Of a DNA stretch of 64,000 nt, positions 43,048 through 51,893 are shown in pieces. The DNA comes from an uncultured Opitutia bacterium. Lineage in GTDB: Bacteria > Verrucomicrobiota > Verrucomicrobiia > Opitutales > Opitutaceae. The position numbers and the translations under genes were made by a program. Where the stretch lies: positions 1 to 64,000 of the forward strand of contig CAIJFT010000405.1 in the NCBI GenBank assembly GCA_903820035.1. Direction: 5' to 3'. The stretch's first letter is position 1; each line of letters begins with the position of its first letter. Under the pieces are notes generated by a model that was given only the letters and a program-made list of their open reading frames with translations, was not told the origin of the DNA and made no database searches.

Positions 43048-43986
43048 ATGCACGATGTCTTCACCGGAAAAATCACCCGCATCCAAGGCCGCGCCCTCCC
43101 CGGCGCGGAAGAGCGCCGCTGTATTCAACTCGATCACGAGCGCCGACTGGAAGCGCTCGATCGACTCGGCGCGGCAGCAGAAAAATGCGATCTCCGAACG
43201 AATTCGGACCCGGACCGCGACCTCGTCCTCCTCGCCGAAGACGAAGTAGCCCTGCTTGAGGGTTCGAGTTCCGCCTGGTCGGAGTTGGGTGACGCGATCC
43301 GCGCGTTCCGCGAGTCGCTTCCGTTATGCCGGTTGGAGGATTTCGGCTTTCACGCCGAGGTGGAGCATCCGCTGGAGGAGCCGAATGCGCGCCTGCGTTA
43401 CCTGCATAGCGGCGTGGAGGCGTCGGCCTTTATGGCGGTGGCCGACGGCTCGGTGTACAAATTTTTTCTCCCGCGCGAGGAGAAGCAGGTCGGCAGCGTC
43501 TTCGGTTTCCGCCCGGGCGACGAGGCGTCGCTCCACGCCGAAGCCGAGCTCGGTGCCTACCGCGGGCTCCTCGAAAAAATCCTTCTGATCCACGCGCTCG
43601 GCGGCATGGCGACCGAGGTCGTGGCGGTCACCGTCGAGGGGATTCTCGTGGCGAAGCAGGTCCTCGGCGAACCGTTGCCGCAGGGCCAGGACATGTCGCG
43701 TTCGTTGCCGCCGGGGTTGATCGAAATCCCCTCGCGCTTCTTGCGCGCCAACCGCGACCACCCGCGGCTTTTTTTCCTCGGCGACCGGCCCTGGCTGGTG
43801 GCGGATTTGCACGCGCGGAACTTCGTGCGCGCGGTCGATGGCCACCTCTATGTGATTGATCTGGTGTCCGCCCCGTGGCCGGAGGAACGCGTCCGGGCCG
43901 ACCCGCAAATCGCGGCCTGGCTCGACCGTGTGCGCCGCGACCCCCACGCCGGCGCCCTGCCCGGAGCGCACGACGACGACCTGTAG
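43048..43986 (+). CDS. protein-kinase-fold protein of unknown function
   Basis: Protein of 312 residues with a kinase-like C-terminal part. LVADLHARNFVRAVDGHLYVIDLV resembles the catalytic loop (HxxN-type, with Asp ahead) and the following DxG-like Asp of APH/Ser-Thr kinase folds; upstream KFFLPREEKQVG could hold the N-lobe Lys. The first 80 residues are charged and helical. Similar domains occur as the polyvalent-protein kinase of mobile elements, but no mobile gene is nearby. The ATG 43048 is not certain, because another frame is open through the first 200 bases (a 71-residue ORF ending at 43249). Both have high GC3. Activity is not demonstrated by sequence. Confidence 0.6.
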   Translation: MHDVFTGKITRIQGRALPGAEERRCIQLDHERRLEALDRLGAAAEKCDLRTNSDPDRDLVLLAEDEVALLEGSSSAWSELGDAIRAFRESLPLCRLEDFGFHAEVEHPLEEPNARLRYLHSGVEASAFMAVADGSVYKFFLPREEKQVGSVFGFRPGDEASLHAEAELGAYRGLLEKILLIHALGGMATEVVAVTVEGILVAKQVLGEPLPQGQDMSRSLPPGLIEIPSRFLRANRDHPRLFFLGDRPWLVADLHARNFVRAVDGHLYVIDLVSAPWPEERVRADPQIAAWLDRVRRDPHAGALPGAHDDDL

Positions 43987-44005
43987 TTTCACGTATGACG
44001 TGAAA
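43987..44005. repeat. 8-bp perfect palindromic hairpin TTTCACGT
   Basis: TTTCACGT-ATG-ACGTGAAA starts on the base after the stop of the kinase-like gene. There is no T-tract. It may be a weak transcript end or a protein-binding palindrome. Confidence 0.5.
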
Positions 44006-44025
44006 CGATGCCCGGCCCATCCCTT

Positions 44026-44092
44026 GAACAAGGAGACCGGGCAGAGTGGGGGGATATATTTTCTCCCCCCGGCCTCCCCGGTCTTCCTGTTC
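44026..44092. repeat. intergenic inverted repeat (GAACAGGAAGACCGGG type), copy 1
   Basis: GAACAAGGAGACCGGG at the left pairs with the reverse complement of CCCGGTCTTCCTGTTC-like sequence at the right, around GGGGGGATATATTTTCTCCCCCC. Related copies occur at 48397-48463 and 58568-58660. Confidence 0.65.
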
Positions 44093-44153
44093 CAAACGGT
44101 CCCGCCCGGTTTCGAGGTTGAACCGTTCCGGCCCTGCGGCGCACCTTGTCGCC

Positions 44154-45776
44154 GTGACCCCGACGACGTGGCTCCGTGTCGTGCTCGGCCTGTGGCCCCT
44201 GCTGGCCGGGGCGCAAACCCAGAAATTTGCGACGCAGTTTCGCGCCGACGCCCCCGAGGTGCCGGCCGCCGTGCGTGCGCCCGCCGTCGCCCCGCCGTGG
44301 ACCGGCGCCGAAGCGGGACCGGTCGCGGGCCTGCGCGAGTTCGCCCGAGAACGTTCCGGCGCGATCTGGCTCGGCAACGATGCGGGTGCAGCGCGATTTG
44401 ACCCGACGGCGACGCACCGCTGGGACCGCTGGCAGTATTTCGCCGGCCGCCGGTGGCTCGCCGACGATGCCGTGCAGGCGATTGTCGTCGATGAGCGCGC
44501 GCCGCCGAAAACCGTCTGGGTGCGCACCCGCTCCGGCGTGGCGCGATGGGAGTGGCGGCCGCTGACGCTCGCGCAGAAGGCGCAGGCGTTTGAAGACCGC
44601 ATCGACGCGCGGCACGTGCGTCACGGGATGGTCGGCAGCACGCGGCTGCATGTGGCCGGGGATCTGTCCACCAGCGTGACGCACGACAACGACAACGACG
44701 GCCTCTGGACCGCGATGTACCTCGGGGCGGAGGCCTTCCGTTTTGCCGCGACGAAGGAGCCGGCGGCGCGCGTCCGTGCCCGCCGCTCGCTCGACCTGTT
44801 AATGCGGCTCGAGGAAATCACCGGCATCCCCGGTTTTCCCGCCCGGTCGTTTGTGTCGGTCACCGAGCCGAAGCCCAAGGACGGCGAATGGCATCCGACG
44901 GCCGATGGCCGGTGGCTCTGGAAGGGAGACACCAGTTCCGACGAAATGGTCGGTCACTACTACGCCTACGCGCGGTACTACGACCTCGTGGCCGATGAGG
45001 CGGAGAAGGTCGCGATTCGCCGCGTGGTCGCGCGGATCACCGATCATCTGATCCGGAACGACTACAATCTCGTTGATCTCGACGGCCAACCGACGCGCTG
45101 GGGCGTGTGGGGCGAGGCGTACTTCCAAACCGAGGAGGGCAAGTACGAGGCCCCGCTCCGTTGTCTGGAGTTGCTGTCGTTCTTGAAGACCGCGCATCAC
45201 CTCACGGGCGACGCGAAGTATGCCGCCGCCTACGACGATCGGGTGCGCCGCGGGTATGCCGAGCAGATGCGCCACTACCGCCGCTGGCCGGGTGGCGGGG
45301 AGATTAATTTTTCCGACGACGAGCTCGCCTACCTGTCGTACGATCCGCTGCTGCGCTACGAGCGTGAGCCGAAGCTGCGGGCGATCTACGTCGAGGGGCT
45401 CGCGTTTACGTGGCAGCAGATTCAGCCCGACCTGAATCCGCTGTGGAACTTCATCAGCGCGGCGAGCGGTGCGGGGCCGTTGACGCCGGCGTTGCGCGAC
45501 GACGCGCGACGGACCCTGGAGCGCATTCCGGTCGATCTCATCAGCTGGACGGTGAAGAACGCGCACCGGCGCGACCTCACGCGGCACACCGACCGGGACC
45601 GTTTCGAGAAGCCCCAGCTTACCGCCGTACTTGCGCCCGACGAGCGGCCGATTGCGAAGTGGAACGCAAACCCCTACGTGCCCGACGGCGGCGCGGGCGG
45701 CACGAGCGAGGACGATGGGGCTTTTTTCCTGCTGCCGTACTGGATGGGCCGGTATCACGGTTGGATCCAAGACTAG
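44154..45776 (+). CDS. secreted six-hairpin-type protein with propeller-like N-terminus
   Basis: 540 residues, starting with GTG 44154 and an export segment (TWLRVVLGLWPLLAGA). Residues about 60-130 contain two WxRTxxGxxR/W-type repeats (AIWLGNDAGAARFDP, TVWVRTRSGVARWEW) as in regulator-propeller proteins. From about 150 on there is an alpha-helical barrel-like region typical of six-hairpin glycosidases, with HDNDNDGLWTAMYL, DEMVGHYYAYARYYD and GGTSEDDGAFFLLPYWMGRYHG. It could bind or degrade an extracellular carbohydrate. The assignment to a CAZy family is not possible by eye. It is upstream of the dipeptidase but separated by 202 bases. Confidence 0.68.
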   Translation: MTPTTWLRVVLGLWPLLAGAQTQKFATQFRADAPEVPAAVRAPAVAPPWTGAEAGPVAGLREFARERSGAIWLGNDAGAARFDPTATHRWDRWQYFAGRRWLADDAVQAIVVDERAPPKTVWVRTRSGVARWEWRPLTLAQKAQAFEDRIDARHVRHGMVGSTRLHVAGDLSTSVTHDNDNDGLWTAMYLGAEAFRFAATKEPAARVRARRSLDLLMRLEEITGIPGFPARSFVSVTEPKPKDGEWHPTADGRWLWKGDTSSDEMVGHYYAYARYYDLVADEAEKVAIRRVVARITDHLIRNDYNLVDLDGQPTRWGVWGEAYFQTEEGKYEAPLRCLELLSFLKTAHHLTGDAKYAAAYDDRVRRGYAEQMRHYRRWPGGGEINFSDDELAYLSYDPLLRYEREPKLRAIYVEGLAFTWQQIQPDLNPLWNFISAASGAGPLTPALRDDARRTLERIPVDLISWTVKNAHRRDLTRHTDRDRFEKPQLTAVLAPDERPIAKWNANPYVPDGGAGGTSEDDGAFFLLPYWMGRYHGWIQD

Positions 45777-45978
45777 GTGTTGGCTGGTTTCTTTGGAGGC
45801 GGGGTGACTTTACCCTTCGAACCTCATGCGAAATTCCTGTCTCCGCGGCCCCTCGCGGGCACGCGCAGCGACGACCGGACAAGCCGTGGCACGACCTCAC
45901 CCCGCGGCGAACCTACGACGAAGCGATCTTGCGGGTTGAGGTCACCGCGCCTCCACTCCAGTCCGCACCCCGCCCCCG

Positions 45979-47067
45979 ATGAAGCCCAAATTGATTTTCG
46001 ACATCCACCTCGACCTCGCGTGGAACGCGATTGAGTTCAACCGCGACCAGCGCTGGTCCCAAGAGCGTCTCCGCCGGCGCGAACTCGGGCAGACCGACAA
46101 TCCCGGCCGCGCACGCAGCACCGTGTGTTTCCCGGAGATGCGCCGCGGGCAGGTCGGCCTCTGCGTCGCGACCCAGCTGGCGCGCTATGTCCCGTACTTT
46201 GGCCGGCTCCCCGGCTTTGCGAGCCCCGAGCAGGCATGGGCCGAAACCCAGGGCCAGCTTGCGTGGTACCGCGAGATGGAGTTCGCCGGCGAACTCGTGC
46301 AGATCCGCAACCGCGCCCAGCTCGACGCACACCTCCAACGCTGGACTGGGGCGCCTGCCGCCTCGGCCGCGGTGCCGCCGCCGATCGGCTACATTCTCAG
46401 CCTCGAAGGCGCCGATTCAATGGTGACGTTGAAGCACCTCGAGCGTTCGTATGCCGACGGCCTGCGCGCGCTCGGCCCCGTGCATTACGGCCCGGGTATT
46501 TACGGCCACGGGACGGATGATGAAGGGCCGCTCACGGCCCGCGGCCACGACTTGTTGCGCGAGATGGAGCGACTCGGGATCATCCTCGATGCAACGCACC
46601 TGTGCGACGAGAGCTTCTGGGATGTCATGCATCGTTTCAGCGGGCGCGTCTGGGCCAGCCACTCCAACTGCCGCACGCTGGCGAACTGGAACCGGCAGTT
46701 TAACGACGACCAGATCAAGGAGCTCGTGCGCCGCGGGGCCGTGATCGGGATGGCGCTCGATGCCATCATGATGGTCCACGGTTGGGCGCACCACCGTTCG
46801 AAACCGCAGGACTTCGGTTTGAAACTCGAAAAAATCTGCGAGCACATCGACCACATCTGTCAGCTCGCGGGCAGCGCGCAGCACGTGTCCATCGGTACGG
46901 ACCTCGACGGCGGCTACGGCACCGAGCAGACGCCGATGGATGTTGATAGCATCGCGGACGTCGCGAACCTCGGCGGCTTGCTGGCCGCGCGGGGTTATCA
47001 GCCGGCTGAGATCGAAGGCATTTTCCACGGCAACGCAGTGCGGTTTCTGCGCGAGGCCTGGGCGTGA
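45979..47067 (+). CDS. membrane dipeptidase family (M19, renal dipeptidase-like)
   Basis: Zinc dipeptidase of 362 residues, which hydrolyses dipeptides including those with D-residues. DIHLDLAW has the usual first metal HxD, SLEGADSM the bridging Glu, HYGP, LDATHLCD and SHSNCRTL the distal His ligands, and the C-terminal GTDLDGGYG closes the site. It has no signal peptide or lipobox, unlike some secreted members, so it is cytosolic. Its stop overlaps the GTG of the MFS gene (GTGA), so import of a dipeptide followed by cleavage is likely. The ATG follows CCCCGCCCCCG. Confidence 0.93.
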   Translation: MKPKLIFDIHLDLAWNAIEFNRDQRWSQERLRRRELGQTDNPGRARSTVCFPEMRRGQVGLCVATQLARYVPYFGRLPGFASPEQAWAETQGQLAWYREMEFAGELVQIRNRAQLDAHLQRWTGAPAASAAVPPPIGYILSLEGADSMVTLKHLERSYADGLRALGPVHYGPGIYGHGTDDEGPLTARGHDLLREMERLGIILDATHLCDESFWDVMHRFSGRVWASHSNCRTLANWNRQFNDDQIKELVRRGAVIGMALDAIMMVHGWAHHRSKPQDFGLKLEKICEHIDHICQLAGSAQHVSIGTDLDGGYGTEQTPMDVDSIADVANLGGLLAARGYQPAEIEGIFHGNAVRFLREAWA

Positions 47068-48398
47068 GTGACGGCGCTGATATGACGCCGTCGCGCATCC
47101 GGGCGCGCATCATCGCCGTGAGTATGGCGATGGCGTTCGTCCTGTACCTCGACCGCATCTGCCTCGCGGAGATCGTGAAGGCCGCGTCGTTCAACGCGGA
47201 AGTCGCGTTGACGAAGGAACAGATCGGCCGGGTGCTCGGGGTGTTTTTTCTCTCCTATGCGGTGTTTCAGGTGCCGGCGGGCTGGGCGAGCGATCGCTTC
47301 GGGGCGCGGCCGATGCTCACGCTGTACATCGTGTTGTGGTCGATTTTCACCGCGCTCACCGGCATGGTCAGTTCGTTTCCCGCGCTGGTCGGGATGCGTC
47401 TCTTGTGCGGGGCGGCCGAGGCCGGAGCGTATCCGACGAGCGGCGCGCTGATCCGGCGTTGGATGCCGCTCGCGGGGCGGGCGCGGGCGAGTTCGCTGGT
47501 GACCCTTGGCGGCCGCATCGGTGGTACGCTCGCGCCGTTTCTGACCGCCTGGATGGTGGTGAGTCTCGGCCACTGGCGGCCGGTGTTGTGGATCGACGGC
47601 ACGATCGGCCTGCTCGTGGCGGCGCTCTACTGGCGGGTCGTGCGCAATCGACCGAGCGAGCATCCGGCCTGCAATGCCGCGGAGTGCACCCTGATCGGAT
47701 CGCCGCCGGTGGAACCGCCGTTGCCGGCGCGTGAGGTGGGCCGCGTGCTGCTCGCGTTTTGCCGCAGCCGCAGCCTTTGGCTCAACGCCACGATGCAGTT
47801 TCTCATCAACATCGGCTGGTCGTTTCTGATCACGTGGCTGCCGACCTATCTGAAGGAAGCGAAGCAGGTCGAGCCGGTGGCCGGCGGCCGCATGGTCACG
47901 CTGGTGCTCGCGTGCGGCATGATCGGGCAGGTGGTCGGCGGGCTGTACGCCGATTGGAGCGTGCGCCGCTTTGGCCTCACGTGGGGTCGCCGCCTGCCGC
48001 TCTGCACGTCGGGCACGCTCGCCGGGGCGGCTTATATCGGATGTTTGTTCAACGACTCCGCGTGGGGCGTGGTCGGATGCTGTGCGGTGGTGTCGTTCGC
48101 CGTGGACATGGGCACGCCGGCGATCTGGGCGTTTCTGCAGGACGTCGGCGGACGGGTGACGGCAATGGCCGGTGGGTGGGCCAACATGTGGGGCAACTTT
48201 GGCGCTTCGCTGACGGCGATGATGGTGCCGACCTTGCTGGCGTTCGGTTCCACCAACGAGGAGGGCCAGCGCTACGTCTTCCTGGCGTGTGCCAGCGCGC
48301 TGTTCCTTTCGGCGTTCGCCGCACTCGGACTCCAGGCCGCGCGACCGGTGTGGGCGGGCACCGGAATCAAGGCGGACGCGGCGGGCGCCCAAGCCTGA
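47064..48398 (+). CDS. MFS transporter coupled to the dipeptidase
   Basis: Carrier of 444 residues with about 12 hydrophobic segments. The first carries FVLYLDRICLAEIV, the loop after segment 2 reads GWASDRFGARPML, and segment 4-5 has MRLLCGAAEAGAYPTSGALIRRWMP as in the anion:cation/ACS branch. The start GTG 47064 overlaps the dipeptidase stop by four bases (an ATG at 47082 is the alternative). The transported compound is probably a small peptide-like or organic-anion substrate of the upstream enzyme. Confidence 0.92.
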   Translation: MSDGADMTPSRIRARIIAVSMAMAFVLYLDRICLAEIVKAASFNAEVALTKEQIGRVLGVFFLSYAVFQVPAGWASDRFGARPMLTLYIVLWSIFTALTGMVSSFPALVGMRLLCGAAEAGAYPTSGALIRRWMPLAGRARASSLVTLGGRIGGTLAPFLTAWMVVSLGHWRPVLWIDGTIGLLVAALYWRVVRNRPSEHPACNAAECTLIGSPPVEPPLPAREVGRVLLAFCRSRSLWLNATMQFLINIGWSFLITWLPTYLKEAKQVEPVAGGRMVTLVLACGMIGQVVGGLYADWSVRRFGLTWGRRLPLCTSGTLAGAAYIGCLFNDSAWGVVGCCAVVSFAVDMGTPAIWAFLQDVGGRVTAMAGGWANMWGNFGASLTAMMVPTLLAFGSTNEEGQRYVFLACASALFLSAFAALGLQAARPVWAGTGIKADAAGAQA

Positions 48399-48463
48399 AC
48401 CGGAAGGACGGGAAGAGCGGAGAGGCGGAACTCGTCCTTCCCGTTCTTCCCGCTCTTCCTGTT
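48397..48463. repeat. intergenic inverted repeat (GAACAGGAAGACCGGG type), copy 2
   Basis: AACCGGAAGGACGGGAAGAGCGG (48397 on) is the imperfect inverse of CCTTCCCGTTCTTCCCGCTCTTCCTGTT (48436-48463). It follows the MFS stop and faces the end of the minus-strand gene at 48535. Confidence 0.65.
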
Positions 48464-48534
48464 ACAGCGACTTGTGGTTTGGCGGCAGCGAAGGACCCGG
48501 CCAATGGCCGAGACTACAACGATCGGATCCGCGC

Positions 48535-49617
48535 CTACTCCGGTACGAGCTCCGGTACGACGGGCCGGCCGATGTCGCGGCGGATCGACTCGAGGTTTTG
48601 TCGGATGAGCGCGCCCATCGATTCGCAACGCAGGTAGTCGTCGCGGTGGTAGTGCTCCGCCAGGCCCTCGCGCAACGAGTACACTTTTTCGAGCGGGGCG
48701 AGCGGATCGTTGGCCATGTCGTGGAGGAGCAAGCCGAGGCGTTCGGAGGCCAGCGTCGCGCGGTGCAGGATCAGCGTCTGCTCTTCGCGCCGATACTGGG
48801 CGGCGGTTTCGGGGCGCAGGTGTTTCGCGCAAAAGCGCACGAGCGGGCTGTTGTCCTTGAAGAACTGCGGCAGGTAGAAATTTTTCCGGCCGTCGTAGCT
48901 CTGCTGGTCGAAGTCCATCGCCCGGATCCGGACCTGCGCCTCTTCGAAGTCCGGGGTGAGCACGAAGACGAAGTTGTACGACCGCATGTCGCCGAGCAGG
49001 CGCACGAAGCAACGTTCGTTGAACTTCACCAGCTCCTTGGCCACGCGGATCGGTTTCAACTCGGGGCGGCGGCCGAGCCAGTTGGCGATGAACATGTCGC
49101 CGGGGATGCCGGCGATGTGCTCCTCGATCAGCGTGGTGCCGTGGGTGAGAAAATTGAGGCGGTTCGGGGACAGCAGATGCTCGAGCTCGATGCCGTAGAT
49201 GCGCGAGGCGTCGGCCTTCTTCACGTAGAAGTAGTCCTGGTTGTCGTTGTAGGCATTGACGATCCGGACCCGGAAGGGCGTCGAATTGCCGAACGTGCAG
49301 AAGTCCACGCGGTCGACATAGAGATGCCGCACGACGGAAAGGTCGCCGTCGACCTTCAGCCACGCGTAAACCTCCTTCAGCGCATCGTTCAGCTCTGACA
49401 TCTCGCTGGCCTCGTAGATGACCGTGTCCCACAGCGTCGGCTTCCCCGCCTCGTCCGTCAGCGGGATTACCTCGTGAAACGCCCGCAGCCGCTCGTAGGT
49501 GATCGGCAGTTCCCGCTCCCGCTTGTAGCGACGCAGGTAGCCGCGCAGGTCGGCGCTCACCGGAAAGCTCGGTTTGCGCTGCGTCGGCAGAGGTGTGCTG
49601 GTGCCGTGATCCCCCAT
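48535..49617 (-). CDS. conserved-looking hypothetical protein
   Basis: Protein of 360 residues that I do not recognise. It is soluble and begins at ATG 49617 (MGDHGTST); the track extends it into a GC-rich leader. Characteristic segments are RYKRERELPITYERLRAFHEVIPLTDEAGKPTLWDTVIYEASEMSELNDALKEVYA at the N-terminus, HGTTLIEEHIAGIPGDMFIANWLG in the middle and VRIRAMDFDQQSYDGRKNFYLPQFFKDNSP near the C-terminus. The EEHIAGIPGDMFI and AMDFDQQ arrangement faintly resembles a kinase active site (catalytic loop then metal Asp), but I would not claim it. It stands alone and is divergent from the membrane-protein operon. Confidence 0.72.
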   Translation of the reverse strand: MGDHGTSTPLPTQRKPSFPVSADLRGYLRRYKRERELPITYERLRAFHEVIPLTDEAGKPTLWDTVIYEASEMSELNDALKEVYAWLKVDGDLSVVRHLYVDRVDFCTFGNSTPFRVRIVNAYNDNQDYFYVKKADASRIYGIELEHLLSPNRLNFLTHGTTLIEEHIAGIPGDMFIANWLGRRPELKPIRVAKELVKFNERCFVRLLGDMRSYNFVFVLTPDFEEAQVRIRAMDFDQQSYDGRKNFYLPQFFKDNSPLVRFCAKHLRPETAAQYRREEQTLILHRATLASERLGLLLHDMANDPLAPLEKVYSLREGLAEHYHRDDYLRCESMGALIRQNLESIRRDIGRPVVPELVPE

Positions 49618-49879
49618 GCCTTCACGCTGGGTGCCGGGGTGCACGCTGGCAACTGCGCTCGGTTGCCCCGGCAGCAGGTCGCCGCGTTGGAGGCCACCGG
49701 CCGAAAACGCGGCGGAGCGTGGGACCGACTGGGCTCCGACCACGTTGTCGCTGCACGCCAACGCGGCGACGAAACGGTTCGGCTCTTGCGACGGCAGGGC
49801 TTGGGCCTCGCCCGCAACGGAGGTTTGCAACCCGTCCGCGTCCCGCGCTCACTCGACCGCCAAGCGACCTGCATCTGGC

Positions 49880-51448
49880 ATGAGTATTTTTCGGCCCGGC
49901 CTTTTCCGTTGGCGGTGGCACGCGGCGGGCCTCGGGCTCGCGGCGGCGCTCGCCGTGCTGGTCGCCCGGTTCTGGCATCCGTATTATGGATTCACGCGCT
50001 TTGTGCAGCTCGATGAATTCGACGCGCGCAACGGCATCCACGAGGTGCGCGAGCAGCCGTTCTTCGTCTATCCCGGCAACGGCGGCTACGACGGCGCGGC
50101 CTACGCGCAGATCGCGTTTCACCCGCTGCTCGACGCGCCTGACCTGCCGACCGCGGTCGACAGTCTCGCGTACCGTGCCCGGCGCATCCTCGCGAGCGCC
50201 CTGGCGTGGCTCGCCGCCGGCGGCAACCCCGCGTGGATCACCCACACCTACGCCGGACTCAACCTCGTCGTCTGGCCCGTCTTCGCCTGGCTGTTGTGGC
50301 GGATTTTGCCGGTGACCGACGCCCGCAGCTGGGCCGGGTGGGCGGGCGTCGTCTGCTCCGCCGGCGCGCTGCACTCGGTGCGCCTCGCCTTGACCGATTT
50401 ACTCGCGACCACGCTGCTCACCGCCGGCGTCTGGCTCGGCGAACGCCACCGCGGCAAGGGCGCGCTCGCCGCCTTGGCCGTCGCGGGCCTCGCCCGGGAA
50501 ACCGCCCTCGCCGCGGTCGTCGGCCTCGGCCGCGACCCGCTTCGGGCTCCGCGCACGTGGCCGAAGTTCGCCGTGCGCGCCTTGCTTGTGGCACTGCCGC
50601 TGGCGGGGTGGATGCTCTACGTGCGCTCGCGCACCGGCCCCGCTGCGCAGGGCTTCGGCAACTTTACCTGGCCCGTCGTCGGCTGGATCGAGAAATGGGC
50701 CGACACCTGCGCCGAATTTGTGCGCCACCCGGAGTTCACCTGGCTCATCGCCACGACGCTCCTCGCGACCCTCGCGCTCACCGTGCAAGCGGTGTACGTC
50801 CTGCGCCGCGCGCGTTGGAGTGACGCGTGGTGGCGGGTCGGCGCGGTCTGGTCCGTGATGCTGTTGCTGCTCGGCACCGCCGTGTGGGAAGGGCATCCCG
50901 GCGCGGCGACGCGCGTGCTGCTGCCGCTGACCGTCGCGTTTGGCGTTCTGGCCGTGCGCGAGCGGGCCGGCTGGGGTTGGATTGGCCTCGGCGGGCTTTC
51001 GGCATTGAGCGGCGTGCTGGCGCTCTGGCACGTCCCGGCGGCTCCGCCGGAAATTGCCGCCGGCCGCAATGCCGCCGGGGCCTACGTCGCGCGCATCGAC
51101 TCCGGCTGGTTTGGCGTCGAGCACCGCGGCAGCGCCGGGTGGGCGTGGACCGGGTCTTCCGGTGCGATCGAGGTGGAAACGTTCCCGCGGACTGCCGCGC
51201 CGCGGCGCATCCGGCTCAAACTTCGGGCGATCACCCCGCGTGACGTCGAGGTGCGTGCCGGCGACACGGTGCTGTTCCGCGGGCCGGTCGCGGTGCAGGC
51301 CGCGTGGATCGACCTGCCGGCGCTGACGCCGATCGTGGCGGGACGACTCCGTTTGGAATTACGCTCGGCCGCGGCGCCGGTGAAAGAAAACGGCCAACCG
51401 GGCGCGCGGGCCCTTGGCTTCGCCCTGCATGGACTTGAGGTGCAATGA
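49880..51448 (+). CDS. polytopic membrane protein, glycosyltransferase-like (GT39/87 type)
   Basis: 522 residues with about 10 hydrophobic segments, starting RWRWHAAGLGLAAALAVLVARFW. The early luminal loop has FVQLDEFDARNGIHEV and NGGYDGAAYAQIAFHP, similar to the Asp-bearing first loop of polyprenyl-phosphate mannosyltransferases. After the membrane part comes a soluble ~90-residue beta domain at the C-terminus (DVEVRAGDTVLFRGPV to ARALGFALHGLEVQ). The same C-terminal domain occurs in the third gene of this operon. The substrate is unknown. ATG 49880 is preferred over the track start 49616. An adjacent small protein follows in 13 bases. Confidence 0.78.
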   Translation: MSIFRPGLFRWRWHAAGLGLAAALAVLVARFWHPYYGFTRFVQLDEFDARNGIHEVREQPFFVYPGNGGYDGAAYAQIAFHPLLDAPDLPTAVDSLAYRARRILASALAWLAAGGNPAWITHTYAGLNLVVWPVFAWLLWRILPVTDARSWAGWAGVVCSAGALHSVRLALTDLLATTLLTAGVWLGERHRGKGALAALAVAGLARETALAAVVGLGRDPLRAPRTWPKFAVRALLVALPLAGWMLYVRSRTGPAAQGFGNFTWPVVGWIEKWADTCAEFVRHPEFTWLIATTLLATLALTVQAVYVLRRARWSDAWWRVGAVWSVMLLLLGTAVWEGHPGAATRVLLPLTVAFGVLAVRERAGWGWIGLGGLSALSGVLALWHVPAAPPEIAAGRNAAGAYVARIDSGWFGVEHRGSAGWAWTGSSGAIEVETFPRTAAPRRIRLKLRAITPRDVEVRAGDTVLFRGPVAVQAAWIDLPALTPIVAGRLRLELRSAAAPVKENGQPGARALGFALHGLEVQ

Positions 51449-51461
51449 ACCCCGCCCGCCG

Positions 51462-51893
51462 ATGAAGTTCCACGGATGGCTCGTAGTGGGTGCGGTGGCA
51501 CTCACCGCGGGGATCAATCTCGTGGACGCCGTGCGCCGCGGGCCGCCTCCGCCACGTTTGCCGGCGGTGCCCGCGACCGACCCGGTGGTGCGGCATGAAG
51601 CGCGCTTCGCCGGGGTGACCGCGGCCTTGCGCCGGCACGAGGTGCGCGGGGTGGTCGGGTATTTTTGCGATCTTACGCCCGAGGTGCTCGCGGCGACGCC
51701 GGCGGCGATGGAGGACTATTTTCTCACGCAGTTTGCCCTTGTGCCGTGGGTGCTCGATCCGCGCGACCGGGACCGGCCGTGGGCGATCGCCAACCTGCGG
51801 CAGACGGGTGGCGGGGAGCCGTTGCCTGCCGGCTATCGCATGACGGTGAATTTCGGCGGCGGGGTTTTGTTGTTGGAGCGGACCCGGCCATGA
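51462..51893 (+). CDS. small membrane-anchored hypothetical protein
   Basis: 143 residues with one N-terminal transmembrane or signal segment (GWLVVGAVALTAGINLVDAV) followed by a soluble domain (PRLPAVPATDPVVRHEARFAGVTAALRRHEVRGVVGYFCD). The rest includes a strand-rich end (AIANLRQTGGGEPLPAGYRMTVNFGGGVLLLE). No family is recognised. It lies between two similar membrane proteins, its ATG is 13 bases after the first stop and its stop overlaps the next ATG (ATGA). It is probably an accessory subunit of the pair. Confidence 0.75.
   Translation: MKFHGWLVVGAVALTAGINLVDAVRRGPPPPRLPAVPATDPVVRHEARFAGVTAALRRHEVRGVVGYFCDLTPEVLAATPAAMEDYFLTQFALVPWVLDPRDRDRPWAIANLRQTGGGEPLPAGYRMTVNFGGGVLLLERTRP

Noticed and set aside
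43034-43249. 71-residue Ser/Lys-rich ORF overlapping the kinase-like gene
   Set aside because: Composition is plausible and GC3 is also high, but it overlaps the longer frame with domain features; kept only as uncertainty on that gene's start.
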